A stretch of 64,000 nt of DNA. It comes from Paenibacillus aceti. Its GTDB lineage: Bacteria > Bacillota > Bacilli > Paenibacillales > Paenibacillaceae. The DNA is taken from contig NZ_KZ987724.1 of assembly GCF_003614185.1 (NCBI RefSeq), positions 1,418,037 to 1,482,036 of the forward strand. Direction: 5' to 3'. Positions 52,323-60,848 of this stretch are shown here, in pieces. The first letter of the stretch is position 1; each line of letters begins with the position of its first letter. The position numbers and the translations under genes are program-made. Below the pieces are notes generated by a model. That model was not told the origin of the DNA. It saw only the letters and a program-made list of their open reading frames with translations, and made no database searches.

Positions 52323-53498
52323 TTAAACTCCATTGTTATAAAGAAGCACACATTTCGAACAGATCGGCATCAGACCACAGGCCAGAACCTCCCGCTGCTT
52401 GCGGAGATCTTCACCATGGAATATATCCGCCACGCTCTCCTCGTACAAATTGCCGACACTGAATTCAGGGAAGAATTTGCACGGATTGACTTTGCCGTCC
52501 GGCATCACATCCATCCGATTCGAGATAGAGAAGCACTTCGTGCGATTCATCGCCGGCTTCTCACTGCCGCGGATAAACCCCTCTACCTCTTCGGGCTCCA
52601 GCGCCGGTTGATAACGGATGCGTACCTTCCATACTCGGGAATTCACTCTTTTCAATTCCTCGATCAGTGTGTCAAAGTGGTCTGGTGAGATATGAAAAGT
52701 GAAGGAGTGCCAGCTGTTCTTATGGTCTTCGGCAAAGTGAGAGGCAAGATGCGGGAAATGAGCGTCGAAGTAGCTATCCATTTTCTCGGCCGTATCGGAA
52801 GGGATATACCAAGGGAAGCAGAAGTATACGGAATCTACGCCCATCTCTTCGAAAAATTCCATAAAGCTGTAGAGCTGACCGACCATCTGATCATTCACGG
52901 TCAGAGCGATGGATACCTTGCCTTTGTACAGGCCCTCCTTCTGCAAATCCAGCAGCAGCTGTACCGCATGGATCACTTTCTTGAACGTGCCTTTGCCCCG
53001 GATCGCATCATTCTCCTGCTCGAAGCCTTCCAGGCTGACCAGCATGACCAGATTCTCCGACATCTTCAGAATGGAGTCCAGCTTCTGTTCAATCAGAATC
53101 GCATTCGTACAGATGGTCGTATAGCGATCTTCTCTAGCTAACAGTTCAGCCAATTCATCGAACTTGGAGTAGAATAGCGGTTCCCCGCCCCATAGAAATA
53201 CGCGCGACTTACGTTCTCTCGTCTCATCCAGCAGCTTCTCCACGACAGAAATCTCGATTTCGTCGTTCTTTACTTCCTTGGCAAAACCGTGATGGAAGCC
53301 CTCCGGGTTCCATTCGAAGCAATGCTTGCAGCGCAGATTGCAGCCGTTGTTAAGCTTGATCCCGATCTCATAAGGCACGGGAGCTGCATAAGTCGGATCT
53401 TCCCGGCGCTTCCTACCCGTTTCCGCCAGCGGAACCAGGGTTCTTTTCATATTCCGGAATGTCAGAGGGTCGAACGTAACTGCTGTTTTCGGCTGCAT
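52323..53498 (-). CDS. Radical SAM/SPASM enzyme 2
   Basis: 391 residues. Radical SAM Cys53, Cys57, Cys60 ('CNLRCKHC'), GGEP-type 'LWGGEPLF', and a SPASM domain ('TKCFSISNR', 'VNPCKFFPEFSVGN', 'ACGLMPICSKC'). Its N-terminal overlap with the preceding glycosyltransferase gene (37 bp) shows coexpression. It is different from radical SAM enzyme 1 but of the same subclass. With an ATP-grasp/carrier pair and a glycosyltransferase upstream, it may modify a carrier-bound aminoacyl group or a sugar; no precursor peptide gene is visible, which argues against RiPP chemistry. Confidence 0.88.
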   Translation of the reverse strand: MQPKTAVTFDPLTFRNMKRTLVPLAETGRKRREDPTYAAPVPYEIGIKLNNGCNLRCKHCFEWNPEGFHHGFAKEVKNDEIEISVVEKLLDETRERKSRVFLWGGEPLFYSKFDELAELLAREDRYTTICTNAILIEQKLDSILKMSENLVMLVSLEGFEQENDAIRGKGTFKKVIHAVQLLLDLQKEGLYKGKVSIALTVNDQMVGQLYSFMEFFEEMGVDSVYFCFPWYIPSDTAEKMDSYFDAHFPHLASHFAEDHKNSWHSFTFHISPDHFDTLIEELKRVNSRVWKVRIRYQPALEPEEVEGFIRGSEKPAMNRTKCFSISNRMDVMPDGKVNPCKFFPEFSVGNLYEESVADIFHGEDLRKQREVLACGLMPICSKCVLLYNNGV

Positions 53499-54577
53499 AG
53501 GTATACCTCCCCATAATGGTTAATTATTGATCGCTGCTCCAGTAATCTTCTATAGATTTCCTCCAGATGAAGCTTCGAGAAGCCCCCGGCCTTCCATTCC
53601 GCAAACCCGATACCGAAGCCGCAGGATTGCCAATAGGTCGAGTTGTGAAGTTCATGGTCCCCGAATGGCTCCAGCATGATAAACGGGACACCATATGACA
53701 ACGAGTCGTTCAGGGTCGCTCCCCCTGGCTTGCTGATGATCGCCGCGCAATTACGCAGCAGCTCTGTATAAACCGAATAGTCATCCAGCCGAAACTCGCG
53801 CAGAACGCCACCTTCACGGATATAACGGAGCATCGGCGGAAAGGTATGCCGCCCTTGTGCATCCCGGCTCCACGGGTCCCATGAAGCTTCCGTTCCGAAA
53901 TAGCGTGTAACCCCGTCATCCTCCTCCACCTCGGCGGGATCGTAGACGATCACATCCAGGCCGAAGCCAAGCTGGCGAAGCTCCGAGATCGTGCGGGCAT
54001 AAGTCCCGATTCCCCAGCCGCCACCATGGATCAGAATTCGTCCGCCGCGCTGCCCATAAGGCAGTGGGTCCACTGCATCCGAAGCGATGTAACTGGTCGG
54101 AGATAGCCTCGAAGGCTCATAGAACCAGAAGTTATCATAGTCAGGATACAACTGCTTATGCACCTTAAATGACGGCGTATCCCATGCATCCAATCGGATC
54201 AGCTGAATGTCCAGAGTGCTTCCGGCAATGCTCTTATAGCGCTCCAGAATCGGCAGCCAGAAGCCGGTAAACACTACAAAGCGGGTAGCACCGTCCCGTT
54301 TCCAGCTCTCCAGCAGCCATTGGACCGCTCCCTCATCCAGTGAAGTGTCAACGGTCTTAGCCAGCTTATGTCCCATCCGGGCAACGGAGAAATCGGCATG
54401 GAACGCCTTTTTGGTGAGACGGATTTTGCGCCGGATTTCTTCGTCATACAGATTTTCCAGAACATGAACTTCTGTTCCGACGCATCTATGCTGCATATAA
54501 GTGTGCAGATGCATAGCCGGGATGTATGCGCCGAGGGAATTTCCCGACGCCAGCAAAATAATCGAAGATGAATTCAT
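53462..54577 (-). CDS. GT-B glycosyltransferase (MurG-like C-terminal half)
   Basis: About 371 residues from the ATG at 54577, 6 bp after 'cggagg'. The N-terminus 'ILLASGNSLGAYIPAMHL' is a GT-B Rossmann start; the C-terminal half has 'IHGGGWGIGTY' and 'AIISKPGGATLNDSLSYGVPFIML', the nucleotide-sugar binding pattern of MurG/UGT-like enzymes, then 'GDHELHNSTYW'. It should transfer a sugar from a nucleotide donor in the cytoplasm. It overlaps the downstream radical SAM gene and follows the ATP-grasp gene by 22 bp in operon I. Confidence 0.82.
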   Translation of the reverse strand: MNSSSIILLASGNSLGAYIPAMHLHTYMQHRCVGTEVHVLENLYDEEIRRKIRLTKKAFHADFSVARMGHKLAKTVDTSLDEGAVQWLLESWKRDGATRFVVFTGFWLPILERYKSIAGSTLDIQLIRLDAWDTPSFKVHKQLYPDYDNFWFYEPSRLSPTSYIASDAVDPLPYGQRGGRILIHGGGWGIGTYARTISELRQLGFGLDVIVYDPAEVEEDDGVTRYFGTEASWDPWSRDAQGRHTFPPMLRYIREGGVLREFRLDDYSVYTELLRNCAAIISKPGGATLNDSLSYGVPFIMLEPFGDHELHNSTYWQSCGFGIGFAEWKAGGFSKLHLEEIYRRLLEQRSIINHYGEVYLCSRKQQLRSTL

Positions 54578-54599
54578 GCGTCGCCTCCGAGCATTATAT

Positions 54600-55997
54600 T
54601 TAGTTGTACACTTTAACAGATAAGTCGGCCAGCACCTGCCGCAGGCTTTCCAGCAGCTCGCTGCGGTGTCCGTCGTCACGGCCCAGCACGGATACGTACA
54701 GCCGTCCTTTCGGCATGCCTCGTTTCATCTTCGCATCGTCAGCGATACGGCGTAGCGTCAGCAACTCGTTGATCATGACGGTGTTGGAGGATAGAGGCAT
54801 GATCCCGTACCCTCCCGGGACAGTCAGGAGAAGACCGGACTCGCGCAGTGCATGCAGCAATTTGGCGAACACGAAGCCCTCCGGAAGGCCGAGAGATAAG
54901 AAGGTAAGCCAGCTTGTACGACCGTACGGCTCCCAGCATTGATCGAGATAAGCATTGATCAGGCCCATAGATTTGCGGGCATTGATCTCTACAATCGGGA
55001 CCACCTCGCCATCCCTCAGGATCATGGAGTCGAAGCAGACGAAGCCATGATAGCCGTCCTCCGCCAACTGCCGGAGTGCTTTTTCTATCACTTCGAAATA
55101 GCCCTTTTCCTCCAGTAATCGTATGAATGTGCTGTCTGCCTGAATAGAACCGCTATAATTCTGCTGCTGATTCATCATCCGTTGCACGGAGATAAATTGG
55201 TGCGCACCACTCTCCCGGATGAACCAGTGCGAGCTAAGGTCGATCTCTTTGGGCAGCAGAGGCTCCAGCAAGAATTGAGAGCGCCACCCATTCGCCTCCT
55301 GCTTAGACAGATGCGCCACGATTCGGCGCTGCATAGCTTCACTGTCGATGAGCAGATTGCCCTTGCCCGACACACCGAAGGGATCTTTGACCAGATATAC
55401 CCCCTGCTTAAGAAGCGCATTTCCGGCTGTCTCCAGTTCCGCTGCACTATTGATCTCGGTCCCCCAGCACTTGTCGCCGATTTTGGACAGGAGCCGGTTG
55501 GAGTATATTTTGGAGTTAACACGCATAACCGTCTTAAGCTCCGGCAGAGCTGTAAAAGGCCCGGCAACATTGAGATAAGCTTCCGTATCCGCCGTGACGG
55601 CATAGGGAGACAGAGTTTGGGCGGCGGAGGTGAACACTGCTTCATGCGGCGAGTGAGCTTGATCAGCTGCAAGTCTGAATATGCACTGTTTGAAGATATC
55701 CGCTTCGGGTAAAGGCTCCTTCTGCTCATATAAATCAAAATGATAACGGGTACGAAAAGAAAAGCCCAAGCCATGCAGATACTCATGCAGTGAGGGATCA
55801 GGTTTACAGCGGCTGTGCAGGGTATCATCCGGCCCGCAGAACGGAAAGAGCAGCTCGTCCATGCACAGGACAATCGACTCACGGTCCTTGTCGGGCATCG
55901 CTGGCAGTCGGGCCAGATTCGCATCTCTCCAGCGTGTCTCGGGATCGAAGGTCCCCATGACAGTCTTCGGAATGGCAGCAGCTTTACTGCTTGACAT
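54600..55997 (-). CDS. ATP-grasp ligase (BtrJ/PGM1-like)
   Basis: 465 residues. The central region has an ATP-grasp lid ('YLVKDPFGVSGKGNL') and the C-terminal metal site 'VVPIVEINARKSMG' (E-x-N-x-R). The N-terminal ~150 residues fit a pre-ATP-grasp domain. Enzymes with this plan include BtrJ, which loads glutamate onto the carrier BtrI in butirosin, and PGM1, a peptide ligase. Here the gene overlaps a discrete carrier gene (ATG inside ...GATGTCAAG), which strongly suggests that it loads an amino acid onto that carrier. The amino acid cannot be read from sequence. Confidence 0.82.
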   Translation of the reverse strand: MSSSKAAAIPKTVMGTFDPETRWRDANLARLPAMPDKDRESIVLCMDELLFPFCGPDDTLHSRCKPDPSLHEYLHGLGFSFRTRYHFDLYEQKEPLPEADIFKQCIFRLAADQAHSPHEAVFTSAAQTLSPYAVTADTEAYLNVAGPFTALPELKTVMRVNSKIYSNRLLSKIGDKCWGTEINSAAELETAGNALLKQGVYLVKDPFGVSGKGNLLIDSEAMQRRIVAHLSKQEANGWRSQFLLEPLLPKEIDLSSHWFIRESGAHQFISVQRMMNQQQNYSGSIQADSTFIRLLEEKGYFEVIEKALRQLAEDGYHGFVCFDSMILRDGEVVPIVEINARKSMGLINAYLDQCWEPYGRTSWLTFLSLGLPEGFVFAKLLHALRESGLLLTVPGGYGIMPLSSNTVMINELLTLRRIADDAKMKRGMPKGRLYVSVLGRDDGHRSELLESLRQVLADLSVKVYN

Positions 55998-56265
55998 CTT
56001 CGTACAATGGCTGCTTCTGCGGTTGGCAGCTCTTCAGAAAAGAGATAAAAGCATCAATCGAGTGGAGGTGTTCATAATCGAATTGGTCATAATCGATGAT
56101 AATGTTCAGCTGATCTTCAACCTTGAGCATAAACTGAATCATTTGTAGCGAATCGAGGCCAACATCATTGTTCAAATCAGTATTGGGGGACAGGGATTGG
56201 CGGAGTTCCGGTTGGTCTTCTTTAATAGCACACAGAATATCTACGATTTTATCGTACATGTACAT
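55984..56265 (-). CDS. Discrete carrier protein, first gene of operon I
   Basis: 93 residues. Phosphopantetheine Ser39 in 'DVGLDSLQMIQF', acidic helices, ACP length. I start it at the ATG at 56265 because 'aaaggagtg' lies just before it; an ATG eight codons upstream has no site. Probable partner of the overlapping ATP-grasp ligase, analogous to BtrI in butirosin synthesis. Confidence 0.88.
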   Translation of the reverse strand: MYMYDKIVDILCAIKEDQPELRQSLSPNTDLNNDVGLDSLQMIQFMLKVEDQLNIIIDYDQFDYEHLHSIDAFISFLKSCQPQKQPLYEDVKQ

Positions 56266-56378
56266 CGCTACACTCCTTTTGGGGTTCATGTATTAAGGGA
56301 CAACCGAATCTTTGCACGTACATAACTCTCTTAAATTAAAGCTAGCTTACCACTCCTCCTTTTACTATGATTACATTT

Positions 56379-56407
56379 ATTATCCTTATATTGCTAAAAA
56401 CTGTCAA
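56379..56407 (-). promoter_or_regulatory. Sigma-A promoter of operon I
   Basis: On the minus strand: a perfect TTGACA (56402-56407), 17-bp spacer and GATAAT (56379-56384), about 115 bp upstream of the carrier gene. A strong unused-looking 'aaaggagg' (56356-56363) lies in the leader. Confidence 0.75.
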
Positions 56408-56491
56408 CGAAAAATTTGAATTATTTGCGCCAGAAAGTGGAGCAGTCGGCCTTATCCGTAACGTATTTATATGTTCACATAAATAGATGAA

Positions 56492-56562
56492 GCAGCGGGG
56501 TGTTCAGAATCATCCGCTTCCACGGCTCTTCTGCTCTGGATTTAACCCCCCCCCCCGCTGCT
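56492..56562 (-). terminator. Inverted repeat after the hybrid sensor kinase gene (possible terminator)
   Basis: 10-bp perfect inverted repeat (agcagcgggg / ccccgctgct) with a 51-nt loop, directly after the kinase stop. It includes a run of 11 Cs at 56546-56556. The long loop and absent T run make it an uncertain terminator. Confidence 0.35.
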
Positions 56563-56564
56563 CT

Positions 56565-59500
56565 TTACACCTGTGAGGCATGAACACTGCTTCTCCGTAT
56601 ATGAAAAGCCACCTTGGTCCCTTTGCCTGGCGAGCTCTCTATATGAAGTCCTGATCCGAAATGTCTCTTTAATCGTTGATCAGTATTGATCAAGCCGACC
56701 CCGGCACTTCGATCCGCCTTCCTTTCCAACATGCGCTGTAATTGCGCTTCGTCCATGCCGATCCCGTCATCTTCAACAGATATCTCGGCATACGCGTCAT
56801 AGACGGAAATCCTAATGATCATCCGCCCTCCGCGGCTGCGCTTCATAATGCCATGTCGGATTGCATTTTCGACTAACGGCTGGATCGATAGAAACGGAAC
56901 TTTCAGCGTTGCATATTGATCGTCTAAGTCCCATACGACCTCTAGCCGTTCATCAAAGCGAACTTTCTCAATATATAGATAAGAGCGCACCAGACTCAGC
57001 TCCTCATCAATCGCAACCAGGCCGTTCATATTTTGAAAACTAAACTTATTGCGCAGGAAAATACTGAACTCATCCAGTAAATCCCGCATTTTGACTAGAT
57101 CCACATCACTTAGAGCAGCAATCGCATTTAATGCATTGAATAGAAAATGGGGCTGAATTTGCGCTTGCAGCCATGCCGCCTCTAATCGTAATTGCTCCTG
57201 AACGCTCTGCTTGATCGTCGTCAGCGCTTCGATCCGTGACCTGATCTCTAACGGTTCTACCGGTTTAGTTACATAATCATTCGCTCCCGCCAGAAATCCA
57301 CACTGAATATCCTTCGGCTGGCTTCTTGCAGTCAGGAGCAAAACGGGAAGTTCCGTGAGTGTGAACCGTTCGCGAATCTTTCGCGTCAGCTCAAACCCCG
57401 ACATTCGCGGCATCATAATATCTGAAATGACCAGATCCCACTCCTTGGCTTCAAGCATCGCCAGCGCCTCTTTACCACTCGTTGCCATCGTTGTGTTGTA
57501 CTCATCTGAAGGCAGTATGGCTTCAAGCACCTGCAGATTCACTGGATCATCATCCACGATCAATATAAAGGGACGGGCCAACTTCTCTTCATCTGAAACG
57601 GTTTGTTTTTGAGCTAGAGTGAACCCTGCCTTTTCCACATCGACGGCGACTTCCTCCTGAATCGGCATATATTTGAGCGCCAGATATTCGAATGAGCTAG
57701 AAGCCACCTTCTCCACTGCTTCCGGCCCTGCTAATTCTAACGAAAAGGTGAATTTAGAGCCCTCTCCAAGCACAGAGGATACATCCAACTTACCACCATG
57801 AAGCTCGACCAACTGCTTGCTAATACTTAAGCCTAATCCAAAGCCGCCTTCAATCAGGGTCTCGTTCGTACCAGCTTGCTCATAGGGGCGAAACAGACGC
57901 TTCAGCATGTCCTCATCCATCCCGATCCCGGTATCCGCAATCGCAATATATGCCCTTCCGTCCTTGGAGTAAGCCTGGATGGAGATGATCCCTTCATTCG
58001 TAAACTTCACCGCATTATGCAGTAAATTGAAGATAATCTGAACAACCCGGTTCTCATCGGCAATGACTGGCGGGAAATCCTCAGGAACTTGGTTCACGAT
58101 TTGGACTTCCTTTACTTCGGCATTAAATTGCAGCATATCCAGCACTCCGGTCACGATCGGTTGAATCCGGATGACTTCCTGCTGTAGACGAGGATTACCT
58201 TCCCGCAGACTCATCACATCAATCAAGTCGTTTAATATAAAGGTCAGCCGACGGCCTACAGTAAGAACGGTCTCAAGCTCTCTGATGCTCCTATCCTGCA
58301 GCAAATGCCGCTCTCTTTTTAGAACAGACTGCGACATGTTCATAATGCTATGCAGCGGATTCTTAAATTCATGGGAAGTGTTCGCCAGAAATTGATCCTT
58401 ATGATTATTCATTCTCTGCAGGGTCGCGGCGATCTCCTTCGTGTTCGCATGCATCATGAAGTAATCCTTGAACCAGACAGAAGCGATGCAGCCCATCGAA
58501 ATAATCAGATCGAACGGATAATGAACGATACTCATACCGCTTTCCCGCAAGTATAATGACCAGAGAGAATGATGAATCAGCGCTAACAGAGAGCATAACA
58601 GTAGAAGGTGTTTTTTGATATCCGTAATGACTATTCTAAAGATGGCAATCAATGTAACTACCCCTGCGATACTCCCCAATAGAAAATATACCGGGAATAG
58701 CATAATCACCTGATGAGGCGCTAAAAAGAACGTGATCACAGCCGTCCCCAGGAACATCACCGTATACAAAGGATATACTCTTCTCCAATAAGGGAGCTCA
58801 CGATGGTTCGTGCACTCCAGCAAAGCATAGCAACCAATCATGAAAGCGACATTGGCTAGCCGAAAATCCCAGCCTGAGCCGATATAAAATAACTGATGGA
58901 ATAGCTTCTCATCACTGCTTAATACGTTACTAAGCGTTACACATAGCGTCAGCAAAGAAAAATATAATAGACGCTTCTGCTTATTTCCCAGCAAGAACAA
59001 AATCAGTGCATAGATCGAATGCATAAAATATATAGTGGCAGCCAACATCTGCATAGACACGGAGAGCTTCATATCCTTGGCGATCGCTTCTTCCGAGCCC
59101 AATTTGATCGAGCGAATAATGCCGCTGCTGCGACTATCTATATAATTCGCCGCCTGGATCACTAAATCGATTTCACCGTTCTCATCGGCCGTAAAGGTGG
59201 TGGAATAAGGCAGGTTCTTCGCCTTATACTCCTCCTTCGTCTCCCCCACCCGACCGGATTTGGCGAGCAATCGTCCGTTTACATATAATTCTGATGCCGT
59301 GCGCACACTGGGAATGCGAATACTATAGTTCATATCCTTTTCCGGATTTACATAAATACGCAGACGATAAGAACCGAAGCCATAGGGTGTTGATTTTCCC
59401 GCATGCAGAGCTCGATTCCAGCCTCCCGGGACCTGAATAAATCTTGGCTCATGATCGCTAAATTCCCGCTGTCCCCGCCCATCCATCAGCCATTGCGAAG

Positions 59501-59717
59501 GATAGAACTTCCACTGTCCATCAAGCAAGAACATCTCGCCAGCTTCCGCATCCCAATTGCGCAAATCCAATTGTCCGTTCTCGATTGACACATGCTTTGA
59601 ATGGGGGGCCAGCTCCATCCATAAAAGTCGAAACCCGGATAAAACAACTAATAGCAACCCTAATAACAAAAAAATACGACTCTTTTTGATGGGGTGATTT
59701 GACGAATCCTTTGCCAA
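56565..59717 (-). CDS. Hybrid sensor kinase with two kinase modules (7TM-DISM, HisKA, REC, LytS-type kinase)
   Basis: 1050 residues. N-terminal TM (~15-35), extracytoplasmic beta domain (~40-200), seven-helix 7TMR-DISM sensor (~215-410), HisKA with His in 'HEFKNPLHS' (~452), HATPase ('GFGLGLSISKQLVELHGG', ~600-650), receiver ~715-835 with Asp in 'VISDIMMP', then a second LytS-type kinase: His in 'IQPHFLFNALNA' (~856), 'PLVENAIRHGI' and 'GVGLINTDQRL'. Two kinase cores around one receiver is an uncommon order. The TTG start has 'ggagg' 8 bp before it. No response regulator gene is adjacent. Being just upstream of operon I on the same strand, it might sense a signal for the cluster, but that is only positional. 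Confidence 0.9.
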   Translation of the reverse strand: MAKDSSNHPIKKSRIFLLLGLLLVVLSGFRLLWMELAPHSKHVSIENGQLDLRNWDAEAGEMFLLDGQWKFYPSQWLMDGRGQREFSDHEPRFIQVPGGWNRALHAGKSTPYGFGSYRLRIYVNPEKDMNYSIRIPSVRTASELYVNGRLLAKSGRVGETKEEYKAKNLPYSTTFTADENGEIDLVIQAANYIDSRSSGIIRSIKLGSEEAIAKDMKLSVSMQMLAATIYFMHSIYALILFLLGNKQKRLLYFSLLTLCVTLSNVLSSDEKLFHQLFYIGSGWDFRLANVAFMIGCYALLECTNHRELPYWRRVYPLYTVMFLGTAVITFFLAPHQVIMLFPVYFLLGSIAGVVTLIAIFRIVITDIKKHLLLLCSLLALIHHSLWSLYLRESGMSIVHYPFDLIISMGCIASVWFKDYFMMHANTKEIAATLQRMNNHKDQFLANTSHEFKNPLHSIMNMSQSVLKRERHLLQDRSIRELETVLTVGRRLTFILNDLIDVMSLREGNPRLQQEVIRIQPIVTGVLDMLQFNAEVKEVQIVNQVPEDFPPVIADENRVVQIIFNLLHNAVKFTNEGIISIQAYSKDGRAYIAIADTGIGMDEDMLKRLFRPYEQAGTNETLIEGGFGLGLSISKQLVELHGGKLDVSSVLGEGSKFTFSLELAGPEAVEKVASSSFEYLALKYMPIQEEVAVDVEKAGFTLAQKQTVSDEEKLARPFILIVDDDPVNLQVLEAILPSDEYNTTMATSGKEALAMLEAKEWDLVISDIMMPRMSGFELTRKIRERFTLTELPVLLLTARSQPKDIQCGFLAGANDYVTKPVEPLEIRSRIEALTTIKQSVQEQLRLEAAWLQAQIQPHFLFNALNAIAALSDVDLVKMRDLLDEFSIFLRNKFSFQNMNGLVAIDEELSLVRSYLYIEKVRFDERLEVVWDLDDQYATLKVPFLSIQPLVENAIRHGIMKRSRGGRMIIRISVYDAYAEISVEDDGIGMDEAQLQRMLERKADRSAGVGLINTDQRLKRHFGSGLHIESSPGKGTKVAFHIRRSSVHASQV

Positions 59718-59762
59718 GAAATATTCCTCCCCCAGTCATGATTTATAACTACAAATGCTTGG

Positions 59763-60539
59763 TCACCAAAAGCCTCCGTCTGAATGAATAATTTGTCCTG
59801 TGATCCATTCGGATTCTTCACTCGCCAGGAAGGCGATTAGCTTCGCCGCATCTGCAGGTTCCCCGATCCGACCCATCGGAAATTTAGGCAGCAATTGCTC
59901 CTTTAAGTCACGGCTCATCCATCCCGTATCCGTAGGCCCAGGATCTACAGCATTCACTGTAATTTGGAGCGGCGCCAGCTCCAGAGCAACCGATTTCGTA
60001 AAAGTAGAGACCGCCCCTTTGGTAGCAACATAAGCCAAATTCCCTGGCTCGGGCGATTTATCCTGACCTGACACCATATTAATAATTCGGCCGCCATGCT
60101 TGCCTTCAATTTGACGCGCAAATTCCGCCATGAGCAGACAAGTTCCTCTCACATTCACGCCATAATGAGCATCGAGAATATCTGCATCGATCGATCGAAA
60201 ATCCACGTCCACGGAATAGGTGGCATTATTCACAAGAATGGATGGTGATCCTAATTTCTTATGAACTTGATCAAGCAGCGCACTCGGTGCTTCCGGCTGC
60301 GAAAGATCCAACCTCATCAACTCGCATCTGACCCCAAGCCCACGGATCTCCTCCATGAGTTGCTGCGGCCATTCCAGATCCGATTCGATGAAATACTCCA
60401 TTTGACGATCATACTTCGACCAGTAGGTAAAAAAAATATCTGCGCCTTCTTTGGCTAATTCTCTACAGATAGCGGTACCGATGCCATTTACCCGGCTAGC
60501 CCCAGTCACAATCGCGATCTTATTCATTAATCTTTTCAT
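59763..60539 (-). CDS. Short-chain dehydrogenase/reductase
   Basis: About 258 residues, classical SDR of the FabG type. NAD(P) loop 'TGASRVNGIGTAI', 'NNATYS' in place of NNAG, catalytic Ser in 'MVSGQDK', and Tyr-x3-Lys in 'YVATKGA', then 'DPGPTDTGWM'. The insertion in the glycine loop ('SRVNGIG') recalls 3-oxoacyl reductase-like proteins of Bacillales. I start it at the ATG at 60539. The substrate is unknown. It lies 45 bp before the kinase gene on the same strand; a functional link is not evident. Confidence 0.85.
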   Translation of the reverse strand: MKRLMNKIAIVTGASRVNGIGTAICRELAKEGADIFFTYWSKYDRQMEYFIESDLEWPQQLMEEIRGLGVRCELMRLDLSQPEAPSALLDQVHKKLGSPSILVNNATYSVDVDFRSIDADILDAHYGVNVRGTCLLMAEFARQIEGKHGGRIINMVSGQDKSPEPGNLAYVATKGAVSTFTKSVALELAPLQITVNAVDPGPTDTGWMSRDLKEQLLPKFPMGRIGEPADAAKLIAFLASEESEWITGQIIHSDGGFW

Positions 60540-60848
60540 TGATAAGCATCCCCTTGTGGAAACGCTGAACATCTTGCTACTGGAGATGTAATCTCACCAA
60601 TAAAAAAACGAACACCATAAAATTGGTATTCGCCCGGTGTGTTTATAGCATATGAACCCAGCGATCCTATAATGGTAAAAATTGAAAACGATAAACTGAC
60701 CCCCATAACATGCGGAATCAATCATCATTCAATTAATGAGCCATTAAAGGATATCTCCCATTACGGTCCATGCTCCTTCCATACATCTCCTATTTGCTAT
60801 AGTATCATAATTATAAATTGCCGTAAATTACTATACATGTTCCTTTTT

